From: Hyaloperonospora brassicae
Taxonomy: Eukaryota; Oomycota; Peronosporomycetes; Peronosporales; Peronosporaceae
Length of the DNA stretch: 12,867 nt
NCBI GenBank assembly: GCA_947650285.1
Contig: CANTFL010000946.1
Coordinates: 1-12,867, forward strand
Direction: 5' to 3'
Below are positions 1 through 7,719 of the stretch, piece by piece (position 1 is the first letter of the stretch; each line of letters starts with the position of its first letter). The translations under genes were made by a program, and so were the position numbers. The notes under the pieces were generated by a model. The model did no database searches and was not told where the DNA came from. It was given only the letters and a program-made list of their open reading frames with translations.

Positions 1-184
1 GTGGTACACACAAGGGATGGGATCCCCTTTGAAGTAATGTTAGAACACAAGTATCAATTGTTGAAGACCGATGTCTGTCAACCATTGATTGCAAGATCTT
101 TTAATAGGTTTATTTAGGCAATTAGTGTGTAGGTTAATTACTTTGTTCGAAGGTGTTCTTTTAGGTTAAAAGAAGAAATAAAAT

Positions 185-198
185 TCAGTTCCCATTTT
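185..198 (+). promoter_or_regulatory. LTR core promoter: oomycete Inr + FPR
   Basis: The run TTCAGTTCCCATTTT fits the published oomycete initiator (YTCANTYY) followed by the flanking promoter region (CAWTTT) at the expected spacing. The predicted start of transcription is A187, which would mark the U3/R border. The same sequence is at 7346-7359 in the right LTR. Recognised by eye from the consensus; no expression data. Confidence 0.6.
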
Positions 199-350
199 GA
201 TCAACAAAAGACACGTGCCTCTCTAAGGCGTCTTGCGATCGATAAGGAGGTAGCAACGCCTTGTTAAGGCAGCTACTTCTTGTGCACTCAGCGCGTTTGA
301 TTCTTTGACGTTTGGTCCCCCTGGAACAGGGGCCGTAAGCTCTCTGATCT

Positions 351-431
351 TGTTGACTCTTTGAGTCGGGTTCTTTGAACCAAACCTTAGCTCTCGGAGA
401 TGTTGACTCTTTGAGTCGGGTTCACTGAACC
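351..431 (+). repeat. Two 31-bp palindromic repeats in U5, 50-bp period
   Basis: Copies at 351-381 and 401-431 differ at two bases. Each holds two tiny stem-loops, GACTC-TTT-GAGTC and GGTTC-TTT (or ACT)-GAACC. The right LTR has the same pair at about 7512-7593. Confidence 0.85.
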
Positions 432-495
432 ACAAGTTGCTCATTGAGCGTTAAGTCTTCCTCTGACTTAAGGAGCTGTGTATATCCGCTACACT

Positions 496-503
496 TGGTA
501 GCA
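496..503 (+). other. Primer binding site, initiator Met-tRNA
   Basis: TGGTAGCA begins two bases after the left LTR end. It is complementary to the 3' end of eukaryotic initiator Met-tRNA (..TGCTACCA), the usual primer of many gypsy and copia elements. The match fades after about 8 bases, so the PBS may be degraded. Confidence 0.7.
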
Positions 504-578
504 CTTGTAGTCAATCTACGCCTGAGTCGGTAACGACTGATCCTCTGTGAGAATAGAGCAATCCACACCCCTCCCTGA

Positions 579-1581
579 GGCCAAAAGGTCGCGCTTGATA
601 AGCCTACCGCGGCCGTAGGCCCAGCGTATGTGGAGTTTATAGCTGCACAAGGTCCCGATGTGCTCAATGCACGAGTCGAGACCTTCATGTAGTACGAAAC
701 GGCCCTTCTAGGGCAGGTTCAAAACCAGGTAGCGTCGGCTATGCCGACACGCTACGTGGCGATGCCAGATGAAGAGGCTAAGCCTCGTCCCCTTCGGATG
801 GACGTTAAACATTACTCCGGGAAGGAGGAGGAAATCTCACCCTCTGGATCCGTGAGATTGTGTCATGAGCCCTGGCCTTATCTCACTTAAGTACCAGCGG
901 GTCTCGCTAACCATCTCCGAGCTCGATGTAAGAGCTAGAGAGTGGGCTCTGACGTGTGGCACGTCGGTTGACTTGGAGTTTCCCACATGGGATTCGCTCA
1001 AATTAGACCTTTTGCGAGTTTTCTCGCCGCCAAACCAGGCTTATCGCGGGCTCTCACTCTTCTTGTCTATCCGTTAGGGTAAGAATGAGCTAACGGACTA
1101 TGTCCAATAGTTGAGATTTCTGATGGCTGCTATGCAGTCTGACCCTCTCCCTGAGACAGTCTTTGTGACTGTCTTCATGGAAGGTCTTCGTAATGGCGTT
1201 ACCAGGACCGAGGTGTTTCGGGTCCATCCCTCTACTTTTGAGGATGCTGTTAGCATCGCTCAAAACGCTGAGCACAACTTCAAGTCGGCCAGACTTGGTT
1301 GGGATGGGTACAACCCAAGCTTTGCGAGGGCAACCTCTGCGAGCACCTCGGCTTACTGTAAGCCAGAACCGATGGATCTCAGCCATGCTTAAGATGATGG
1401 TGAAGCGGAGCTTCATGTTGCAGAGCAACGACAGGAAATGAGGCGCTGTTATATGTGCGGAAGCACTAAACACTTGCGTCCCACTTGCCCTTTGCGTAAG
1501 CAACAACCGACTCCTATGGGTCGAAACCCCAGCCACAACCAGAAACCTGGTATGACACGAGGAAATGTCGACACCCAGTAG
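579..1581 (+). pseudogene. gag: gypsy-1 gag (capsid + zinc knuckle), broken
   Basis: Gag would form the virus-like particle around the RNA in the cytoplasm. The protein is readable in three frames: frame 3 (579-~828, with MPTRYVAMPDEEAKPRPL), a short frame 2 piece (LTLWIREI, ~836-859), then frame 1 (865-1581). Frame 1 carries the capsid-like core (VRAREWALTCGTSVD, RVFSPPNQAYR, FMEGLRNGVTRTEVFRVHP) and a perfect CX2CX4HX4C zinc knuckle (CYMCGSTKHLRPTC, 1447-1488). Stops are at 690, 1075, 1108, 1390 and 1579. No single start codon can be trusted. The wording matches Phytophthora-type gypsy Gag from memory. Confidence 0.9.
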
Positions 1582-1586
1582 GTGCG

Positions 1587-2035
1587 GGGCGCCCCACAGG
1601 GGTAGAACTGAGTTCTTTCACTTCTCTACGAGGTAGAGTGAAACAGGGCTTAGCCCCACTGAGCTATGTGCCCACCAGCACAGAGCGTTGATACAAGCCT
1701 GGCTTGTTAGTCGCCGAGGCGAAAGTTAAAGGCTTTGAGAAGCATTGGTCGATCCTAATCGACTCCGGAGCATCATGCATTGATGCTCGACGTCGTTCCA
1801 TTGAGGGAAGTCAGCGATATGCTGAAGCGCTCAATGCGCATGAAGGTGATTCGATCGCCGTTCGTTTAGCGACTGGTAGTCGCGTCACGGTGCCTAAAGT
1901 TCCGTTGAACTTAGGTGTGAAGTTTTGGACTTTGACAGCATTGAACGCTACCTTGTCCTCGATTTGAATTCGAGATATGATCTCATCCTAGGTATGGCTT
2001 GGCTTGAAAGCCATGAGCCATGGATTGATTGGATG
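1587..2035 (+). pseudogene. gypsy-1 aspartic protease, frameshifted
   Basis: Retropepsin-like protease that would cut Gag-Pol. Frame 3 from 1587 has a stop at 1689-1691 and then the active-site motif ILIDSGAS (about 1755-1778). After a frameshift near 1922 the fold continues in frame 2 with YDLILGMAWLESHEPWIDW, the conserved C-terminal end of gypsy proteases. The frame change from gag (frame 1) to protease (frame 3) near 1580 could be natural or decay. Confidence 0.88.
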
Positions 2036-2948
2036 TATAAGACCTTAGGTGACGTGCGCAATGTTTCTAGCGAAGCTTTGGAGAGTCATGAACCCACCTT
2101 TGCTAGGCAACAAAAGCGCTATTGGCGCGAGCCATTGACGGAAGATGTCAATGTGCTGGAAATTGGTATGTCAGAGTTAATTAACTCCAATGTCAATGAC
2201 ATCCATATTGATCGGAGCTCTTTCACCTTATGTGAAGAGAGTTATACTCCGTTGAGTGATACTCGTTGTGATACTGAGTCCCTGCATGCTGCAGGCATGG
2301 TTGGCCTAGGGCCGAGACATCAAGAATGTAATTCCTCTGATGTCAGTGGGGTGGCACGTGAAATTCCACCGAGTGAGGGCGGCCGAGGTGGCACCTCACT
2401 GAATGTCGGTAATGACATTGATGGAGAGAAGTCGGAGTGTTCAGGGCTAGGCCCGGATGATGTACGTGAAGTGGCACGTGAAAATCCACTGGGTGAAGTG
2501 TTCGAGTTACGTAACACTTCACCAGATGTCGTTCAAGACATGAGCTCTCGTATAGAGCGTGCTGAGAAAAATATCAACCACGGGGACCCTACTGTCCCGC
2601 TCTCTACGATGCGGAAGGTTTTTTTAGGAAACAATCTCAGCGTAGGGTAGCATCTGTTAAGCGCCCAACGTCTAAGAAGTCACGAAGTGATAATAGTAAT
2701 AATACACTATATACACTTGTCAATGGGTTGTCTGGCCAGATTAATGGCAACATTAGTCTTGAGACTCTTCCGTCCTTGGATACTCTCTCCGACCTAGACG
2801 AAATGTCTGACGGCGAATTTATCCAAGCCTTACAGGCAGAGGAATTATCCGAGTTAGTGGTCATTCGGCCGGATATTGAGTTGAACTCATCCTCGTTATC
2901 AAACTAGTCTATCTTTGAGGACACAAGGGTGGCAGTGGATGCCGTAGT
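2036..2948 (+). pseudogene. gypsy-1 acidic protease-RT linker
   Basis: Frame 2 stays open from 1925 to a stop at 2648-2650, and the reading then continues in frame 1 (about 2641-2907, e.g. QALQAEELSELVV) to a stop at 2905. The segment is acidic, low in hydrophobic blocks and without a recognised domain. It fits the spacer between protease and RT in oomycete gypsy elements. It contains a degenerate internal duplication (about 2305-2420 and 2425-2542). Confidence 0.65.
2305..2542 (+). repeat. Degenerate ~120-bp tandem duplication in pol linker
   Basis: GTGGCACGTGAAA recurs at 2351 and 2471, exactly 120 bp apart, and is flanked on both sides by further weak matches (CTAGGnCC before, ATGTCG..GACAT after, offset 123). 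The unit is about 40 codons and in frame, giving two copies of a VAREnP-type block. Confidence 0.6.
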
Positions 2949-3858
2949 GGATCTTCGATCTTTAAGGATCCTCTTGATCCTTTCTATCCTTTGGTAAAGG
3001 AATTTCATGACTTGGTGTGTCACAACCCACCGTCCGTCTTACCTCCCGATAGAGGTGTACGTCATGAAATTGACTTGGTTCCTGGAACTAAATACTGTGT
3101 AACACGGCAGTGACCTTTACCGAAGGAACAGTGTGACGTCATTGACGACTTCTTTCGTGCAAAGCACGCGGCAGGAATGGTACGTGAGAGCAAATCTCCC
3201 CATTCCACACCGACCTTCTGTGTCAACAGCCCGATGGGAAGTGGGCATTGTTCATGCTTACAATAAGCTTAATGCGGCCACCATCCCGGCTCAGACACCA
3301 ATTCCGATTAAGGATGTTTTTCATAAAAATATGGTGGGATGTACAATGTACAGTGCGCTCGACTCAGTCGATGGTTATTGCCAGCTTCTCATACGAGAGA
3401 GCGGTATTCCTCTGACAGCGGTCAGCACTCCAAGCGGTATGCTCTGGTAGTGAATTGTTATGCCACAAGGCTTATCAAATGCCCCGGCTACATTCAATCG
3501 TCTTGTGACACAATTGTTCAGACCTCACCGAGGATATGCACAGACGTACTTTGATGACATCTTTGTCCATAGTCGTGCTATGAACAGTCGGTCAGATGTG
3601 GACAATCACATTGACCATATAAGAGCGGTGCTCGAGTGCATGCGCACGAATAAGTTGTACGCCAACACGTCTAAGTGCATCTTTGGTGCAGAAGAGATTC
3701 CCATTTTAGGGTGATTTATTGGTAAGCGAGGCCTTAGAGCGGATCCCGCTAAGGTAAAAGCCATAGTTGATTGGCCGGTTCCTAAGAACCAAAAGGACTT
3801 ACGTAAGTGGCTTTGCCTTGACAATTACTTACACAAGTACAGTGCGAATTACGTAGAC
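2949..3858 (+). pseudogene. gypsy-1 reverse transcriptase, broken
   Basis: RT copies the element RNA into DNA inside the particle. Frame 3 (2949-~3228) gives FYPLVKEFHDLVC, GVRHEIDLVPGTKYCVTRQ and, after a TGA at 3111, PLPKEQCDVIDDFF. A frameshift near 3230 moves to frame 1: IVHAYNKLNAATIPAQTPIP, IPLTAVSTPSGMLW, two adjacent stops (3448-3453), MPQGLSNAPATFNRL and the catalytic YFDD box (3547-3558, active-site Asp pair intact). Another TGA is at 3712. Thumb and connection follow (RADPAKVKAIVDWP). Confidence 0.95.
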
Positions 3859-4370
3859 ATGGCTCGGCCATTATCCAATCTCCTTAAAAATGATGTGGAA
3901 TGGTGCTGGACTAGCACCGAGCATGATGCTTTTCAAGCAGTAAAGGCGAGCCTACTTCATGCGCCAATCTTGGATTTGCCTGATCCTGATAGATCTTTCA
4001 GTGTCGTCTGTGACACATCTGACTTTGCCATAGGCAGCTCTCTGCTACAGAAAGATTCTAATGGACGGATACGCGTCATTGCATTTGAGTCACGGCAGAT
4101 GAAGGCTGCAGAAAAGAACTATCCTGTTCATGACAAAAAGCTGCTTGCAATAAAGTATGCTCTCGTCAAAATCAGAGTTCATCTTCTTGGCTCTAAGCCG
4201 TTTGTGATCTATACAGATCATGCGTCACTACGCACTGCAACCCTGTCGCCTCACCTCTCTCAGAGAATGGCTCGTTGGATTTCCTTCTTTGCCGAGTACA
4301 ACTTCGAGGTGAAGTATAAGCCGGGCAAGCAGAATGCTTTGGTTGATGCGTTGTCATGCAGGCCTGACTA
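3859..4370 (+). pseudogene. gypsy-1 RNase H domain, catalytic Glu lost
   Basis: Removes the RNA strand of the hybrid during reverse transcription. This is part of a 281-codon open stretch in frame 1 (3859-4704). Visible: connection (ARPLSNLLKNDVEW), first Asp in SVVCDTSDFAIGSSLL, YPVHDKKLLAIKYALVK, and third Asp in VIYTDHASLRTA, then LSQRMARWISFFAEYNFEV and the YKPGKQNALVDALS end. In the family the second catalytic residue is the Glu of HDKELLAI; here codon 4138-4140 is AAG (Lys). The other two acidic residues are kept. Confidence 0.92.
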
Positions 4371-5598
4371 TGAGCTTGCTCATGTTACGACTCTGTCGTC
4401 GTCGTTCACTGACGTAATCCGTACAGCATATGCCAAGGATGAAAACTGTGTAGCTCTGCTACGTGCTCTAGGAAAAAAGGGGTTTAAGGACTCGGACATA
4501 GAATTGTCGGCACGATTACGTGCGAGGTTACATCGATATTCCATCGATCAAGGCCTGTTGTGCTATAGCACGGATGTGGAGGACACCCCTCGCATTGTTG
4601 TCCCTCATGATGAGGAGTTGAAGTATCGGATCCTCTATGAGGCACATGATACTGCGTTGAGTGGTCATCTCGGTTGTGAAAAGACCAATAGCTCAGTTAG
4701 CTAATGATATTGGTGGCCCAAACTTTAACAATGGGTGAGCACATATGTGCGTACGTGTGAAACATGTCAACGGGTGAAACCCTCACCTCACGCGGCCGCG
4801 CCTCTGGCTAGCCTACCCATACCCTCGGGGTGTTGGGAGTCCATCAGCATGGACTTTATGTTCGGTTTACCGAAATATGCACATATCAATACGGGTATGG
4901 TGGTCTTTGTTGACCGTTTGAGCAAGATGGCTCATTAAGCGGTGGTGCCGAATACCATTGATAGTGAAGATACAGCTACACTGTTTACCAATCGCGTGTT
5001 TCGACAACACGGTTTGCCGTTGACAATTGTCTCTGATAAAGATCCTCGCTTCACTGGGAAGTTTTAGAAATCCATCTTCAAGGTGCTCGACACACGTTTG
5101 GACATGTCCACAGCGGATCATCCGCAGAATGATGGTCAAATCGAGCGAGTGAATCGCATCATCGGTGAAATCCTGCGCAGTGTTAGCGCTGAAATGCCTA
5201 AGCGTTGGAGTTTGATGCTCCTTGTCGTTGAATTTGCTTTGAATAACGCCGTGCATGCCTCCACCGGCTACACACCGTTCTATGTTAATGGTCTCAGACA
5301 CCCTCGCGTTCCGTTAACGCTTCCACTCCGTGGTTCAAGGCTCTGTGGAGGAGGAGTTGACGATCGACTTGCTTATATCAGCCCTGCTACTGTTCAAAAA
5401 CAGGCTAGCGAGTTTCTCACAACGCGATTGAATGTCTTACGACATGTGCGTGACTCACTGGCTGATACACAAGACAAGTAGAAGGAACAAGCTGATGCTA
5501 AAGGCAGAGGTTGTATTGAACGTTATGAGGTCGGAGACCAAGTTATACTCAATGCTAAAAACGTACCTACAAATGTAGTGTCTGCTGTCTTCAATAAA
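4371..5598 (+). pseudogene. gypsy-1 integrase, multiple stops
   Basis: Integrase inserts the cDNA into the chromosome. Frame 1 continues throughout. The HHCC zinc domain is split by stops at 4702, 4705 and 4726 (first half ..ALSGHLGCEKT, second half TCETCQRVKPSPHAA). The core has all three catalytic acids: Asp in SMDFMFGLPK, Asp in LTIVSDKDPRF, Glu in NDGQIERVNRIIGEILRS. Further stops are at 4936, 5065 and 5479. The C-terminal part (RYEVGDQVILNAKNVPTNVV) shifts to frame 2 near 5598. Confidence 0.94.
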
Positions 5599-5599
5599 G

Positions 5600-6193
5600 T
5601 TGCGTCCGCGCTTCAGTGGACCATTCACGGTCGTCGCCAAGAAGGGACTTGCGTATACGCTCACCCTTCCGCGCATCCTGCGCAAACACCCTGTGTACTA
5701 CGTTGTCTTGCTTAAGCCGTATCGGGATCTGTCCCACGTAAACTTGGAGGCGCTTGCGCCGCATAGGTTGGTCTTGCCATCTGTTGCTGATTCCGTATCA
5801 GGAGGTCAAGATGAGCCTCCGTTCGCGCTTGTCCCAACTCCAACACCTGAACACGGGCTCGTATCGCGTCAAACGCACTCTGGGTCTTACCCAATGTCTC
5901 ACGGAGACCACTCAGCTCGAGAAGCACCTTCTCATGCTCCTCCTTAGGTATACCGACCACCTCCGACGCTGCTCGGTGAGCAAGGGAACCTCCTGTTCCA
6001 TGTGGAGCGACTCCTAAACCGACGTCGTCGTCAGGGTCAATACCAGTATCTGGTGAAGTGTCGAGGGTACCCGGAGTCGGAGAACTCGTGGAAGTTTGAG
6101 ACACCCCTTCGGCAGGATTGCCCATGCGCCGTTGATGTTTTTGAACATCGCGGCAAGGTTCATCCCTCGACCGAAAGCGCTTCTCACCAATAG
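5600..6193 (+). pseudogene. gypsy-1 integrase tail and chromodomain
   Basis: Frame 2 carries the end of the integrase fold (RPRFSGPFTVVAKKGLAYTL, HPVYYVVLLKPYRDLSHVN), a Pro/Ser/His-rich linker with a stop at 5945-5947, then a chromodomain (FHVERLLNRRRRQGQYQYLV.. to ..RQDCPCAVDVF, about 5996-6154). Chromodomains in this group steer integration to marked chromatin. One aromatic-cage position, normally Trp in the VKWxGY motif, is Cys here (TGT, 6059-6061). The stop at 6191-6193 ends sense coding. All but the first 112 bp overlaps the minus-strand frame below. Confidence 0.92.
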
Positions 6194-7013
6194 TGGTGGA
6201 GGCAGGTGGGTAGTTGGGCACTGCTTGACCAACACCCACATTAATCGGCACAGCCGGAGCATAGCGTGTGCGAGTTCGCAACTGGCCTCTGACCTTAAGC
6301 TTGGCGCAATCATACCAAAGCTTTCGTTCTAGACGAACGTTTGCCACATCGGCACTTGCTCTGAGAGCTAACAAGCTGCTGAGGTGTCGTTTCCGATGCA
6401 CCCAGCGATCAAAAGCGTTGTCTTCTTCTTCCTGAGATTCGCCTGCGAATAGGAGGATGGGTATACCCTTCATCGGTGTAACCGTTGCACCCCGTGCTTG
6501 CGTGTCAAGTCGCAACTTGTATTGACTCTGAGTCGTGAAGTGAGGTTGCAGGTACCTCTCACGAAGTACCTGTCGACTCGCCACCTCATCAGAAGATGTA
6601 GACTCAGCGCCAATGGCCCACGTTGCCAAAGAACGACCTGTCGTTTGGCGTATACGCTCTTCCACATTGATTGATGTGAACAGATAGCTACGACGACCCT
6701 CAAGAGTTGCAGCAAGCTGCATACGGCGCTGAGCGCTCTCCTCTCGTTGGATAGCCAACTGTTGTTGCTCATCGAGAGGATTAGTGATGATGGCATCGCC
6801 CACGATAAGTGTTTAATGCGGCGCCGATGGCGCGTTGGCTTCGCCATGCTCGGCCAATGGGTTTGGTGCAGTATGAGGCGGTGCCTCTTGCACTGGTGAG
6901 TCGGACATTGTCCTCTCTACACCATGGATATCGGTATCGCTACCATAATCTACCTCCACATCGATGCCGAGGTAAGACGAGAGAGTCGAGGACTCATGGG
7001 GTGGCGGTGCCAT
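5712..7013 (-). CDS. Long antisense ORF of gypsy-1, unknown function
   Basis: Not recognised. From ATG at 7013 (context ACACCATGG, a strong Kozak match) the frame is open to 5712: 433 codons with a single TAA at 6815-6813 (codon 67). It is the most intact frame in the window, inside an element whose sense genes are riddled with stops. Features in order: Pro/Ser/acidic N-terminus (MAPPPHESSTLSSYLG, residues 1-66); Gln/Arg-rich helix (DEQQQLAIQREESAQRR); a mixed, probably globular part (GIPILLFAGESQEEEDNAFD, then VRLERKLWYDCAKLKVRGQL); a basic stretch; a Ser/Thr/Asp-rich linker; a heptad-like coiled coil (EEHEKVLLELSGLRETLGKT..); and a polar tail. No signal peptide or membrane segment. The last 160 codons overlap the sense chromodomain region tail to tail. 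Plant Tat-type gypsy elements (Grande, RIRE2) carry antisense ORFs in the same place. A gag-like or regulatory role is speculation. Confidence 0.6.
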
Positions 7014-7028
7014 GGTGTTTTGTGTTTT

Positions 7029-7104
7029 TTCAACCGTAAGGTTGAAGCGCACACACACCGTCCTCTTCGAGGAAAGAAATCGATTGACGTTTTGTGGAAA
7101 CGTC
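7029..7104. other. Cluster of three short hairpins before the PPT
   Basis: Perfect inverted repeats: TTCAACC/GGTTGAA (7029-7046), CCTC/GAGG (7062-7072) and GACGTTT/AAACGTC (7086-7104). They lie in the sense 3' untranslated part and at the same time in the 5' leader of the antisense ORF. Confidence 0.6.
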
Positions 7105-7109
7105 AGTCT

Positions 7110-7121
7110 GGTGGGGGAGGG
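7110..7121 (+). other. Polypurine tract of gypsy-1
   Basis: GGTGGGGGAGGG directly abuts the LTR start at 7122. It contains one T, which is tolerated in many tracts. It would prime plus-strand synthesis. Confidence 0.8.
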
Positions 7122-7656
7122 TGTAAAGGGGTTACACGTCGACTGGTAGTCGACAATAGTTGTGGTACACACAAGGGATGGGATCCCCTTTGAAGTAATG
7201 TTAGAACACAAGTATCAATTGTTGAAGACCGATGTCTGTCAACCATTGATTGCAAGATCTTTTAATGGGTTTATTTAGGCAATTAGTGTGTAGGTTAATT
7301 ACTTTGTTCGAAGGTGTTCTTTTAGGTTAAAAGAAGAAATAAAATTCAGTTCCCATTTTGATCAACAAAAGACACGTGCCTCTCTAAGGCGTCTTGCGAT
7401 CGATAAGGAGGTAGCAACGCCTTGTTAAGGCAGCTACTTCTTGTGCACTCAGCGCGTTTGATTCTTTGACGTTTGGTCCCCCTGGAACAGGGGCCGTAAG
7501 CTCTCTGATCTTGTTGACTCTTTGAGTCGGGTTCTTTGAACCAAACCTTAGCTCTCGGAGATGTTGACGCTTTGAGTCGGGTTCACTAGAACCACAAGTT
7601 GCTCATTGAGCGTTAAGTCTTCCTCTGACTTAAGGTAGCTGTGTAGCTCCGCTACA
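7122..7656 (+). repeat. Right (3') LTR of gypsy-1, complete, 535 bp
   Basis: The start is set at TGTAA (7122) for three reasons: a purine tract ends at 7121, the LTR then begins TGTA and ends TACA (7653-7656) as a perfect 4-bp inverted terminus, and a related LTR at 11013 begins with the same TGTAA..GTTACACGTC pattern. The first 40 bases include a perfect 7-bp-arm palindrome (GTCGACT/AGTCGAC, 7138-7154). Confidence 0.93.
7338..7343 (+). promoter_or_regulatory. Candidate polyadenylation signal AATAAA in LTR
   Basis: AATAAA lies about 5-10 bases before the predicted start site at 7348. Placed in U3, it would be present only at the 3' end of the genomic transcript, allowing cleavage shortly downstream and a short R region. 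The same hexamer is at 177-182 in the left LTR. AT-rich context makes a chance match possible. Confidence 0.35.
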
Positions 7657-7719
7657 GGTACAATAATCAATGCGCTAGCGACGGGATGTTATTAACTGAC
7701 GTGTAGCATGCTATAAGTA

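Larger units (their letters stand above)
1..493 (+). repeat. Left (5') LTR of gypsy-1, missing first 40 bp
   Basis: Position 1 aligns with 7162 and position 493 with 7656. Substitutions against the right LTR are at 106, 408 and two near 483-484; single-base gaps occur near 427 and 473. It ends in CTACA. It contains an oomycete-like initiator at 185-198, AATAAA at 177-182, strong hairpins at about 234-281 and 311-333, and two 31-bp repeats at 351-381 and 401-431. The retained part runs from U3 to the end of U5. Confidence 0.95.
1..7656 (+). mobile_element. Ty3/gypsy chromodomain LTR retrotransposon (gypsy-1)
   Basis: Order seen on +: LTR, PBS, gag with zinc knuckle, protease, RT, RNase H, integrase, chromodomain, a minus-strand ORF, purine tract, LTR. 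This is the gene order of Ty3/gypsy chromoviruses (integrase after RNase H). The first 40 bp of the left LTR lie outside the window. The LTRs agree in all but 4 substitutions and 2 single-base indels, so the copy is probably young, but every sense gene is broken. The 5 bp after the right LTR (GGTAC, 7657-7661) would be the target duplication; the matching left copy is not in the window. The element sits next to, and probably inside, a decayed copia element. Confidence 0.95.

Noticed and set aside
351..431. CRISPR-like spaced repeats
   Set aside because: Only two copies, inside an LTR, present identically in the other LTR; eukaryotic context.
1090..1536. 148-codon minus-strand frame
   Set aside because: Lies exactly opposite the gag core and zinc knuckle, shows no motif, and fits a shadow of the sense codons.
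4867..5301. 144-codon minus-strand frame
   Set aside because: Opposite the integrase catalytic core, whose three acidic residues are clear on +; no independent support.
2949..5598. Programmed frameshifting or stop readthrough to explain all pol breaks
   Set aside because: Too many independent breaks, in different bases and contexts, including two adjacent stops at 3448-3453; decay is simpler. Only the gag/protease frame change near 1580 could be natural.
5754..6332. Several extra short + frames between 5754 and 6332
   Set aside because: They overlap the chromodomain frame and the antisense frame in other phases and carry no motif.
7161..7161. LTR start at TGTGGTAC (7161) suggested by where the window's left copy begins
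   Set aside because: The left copy starts there only because the window does. The purine tract, the TGTA/TACA ends and the related LTR at 11013 all place the start at 7122.
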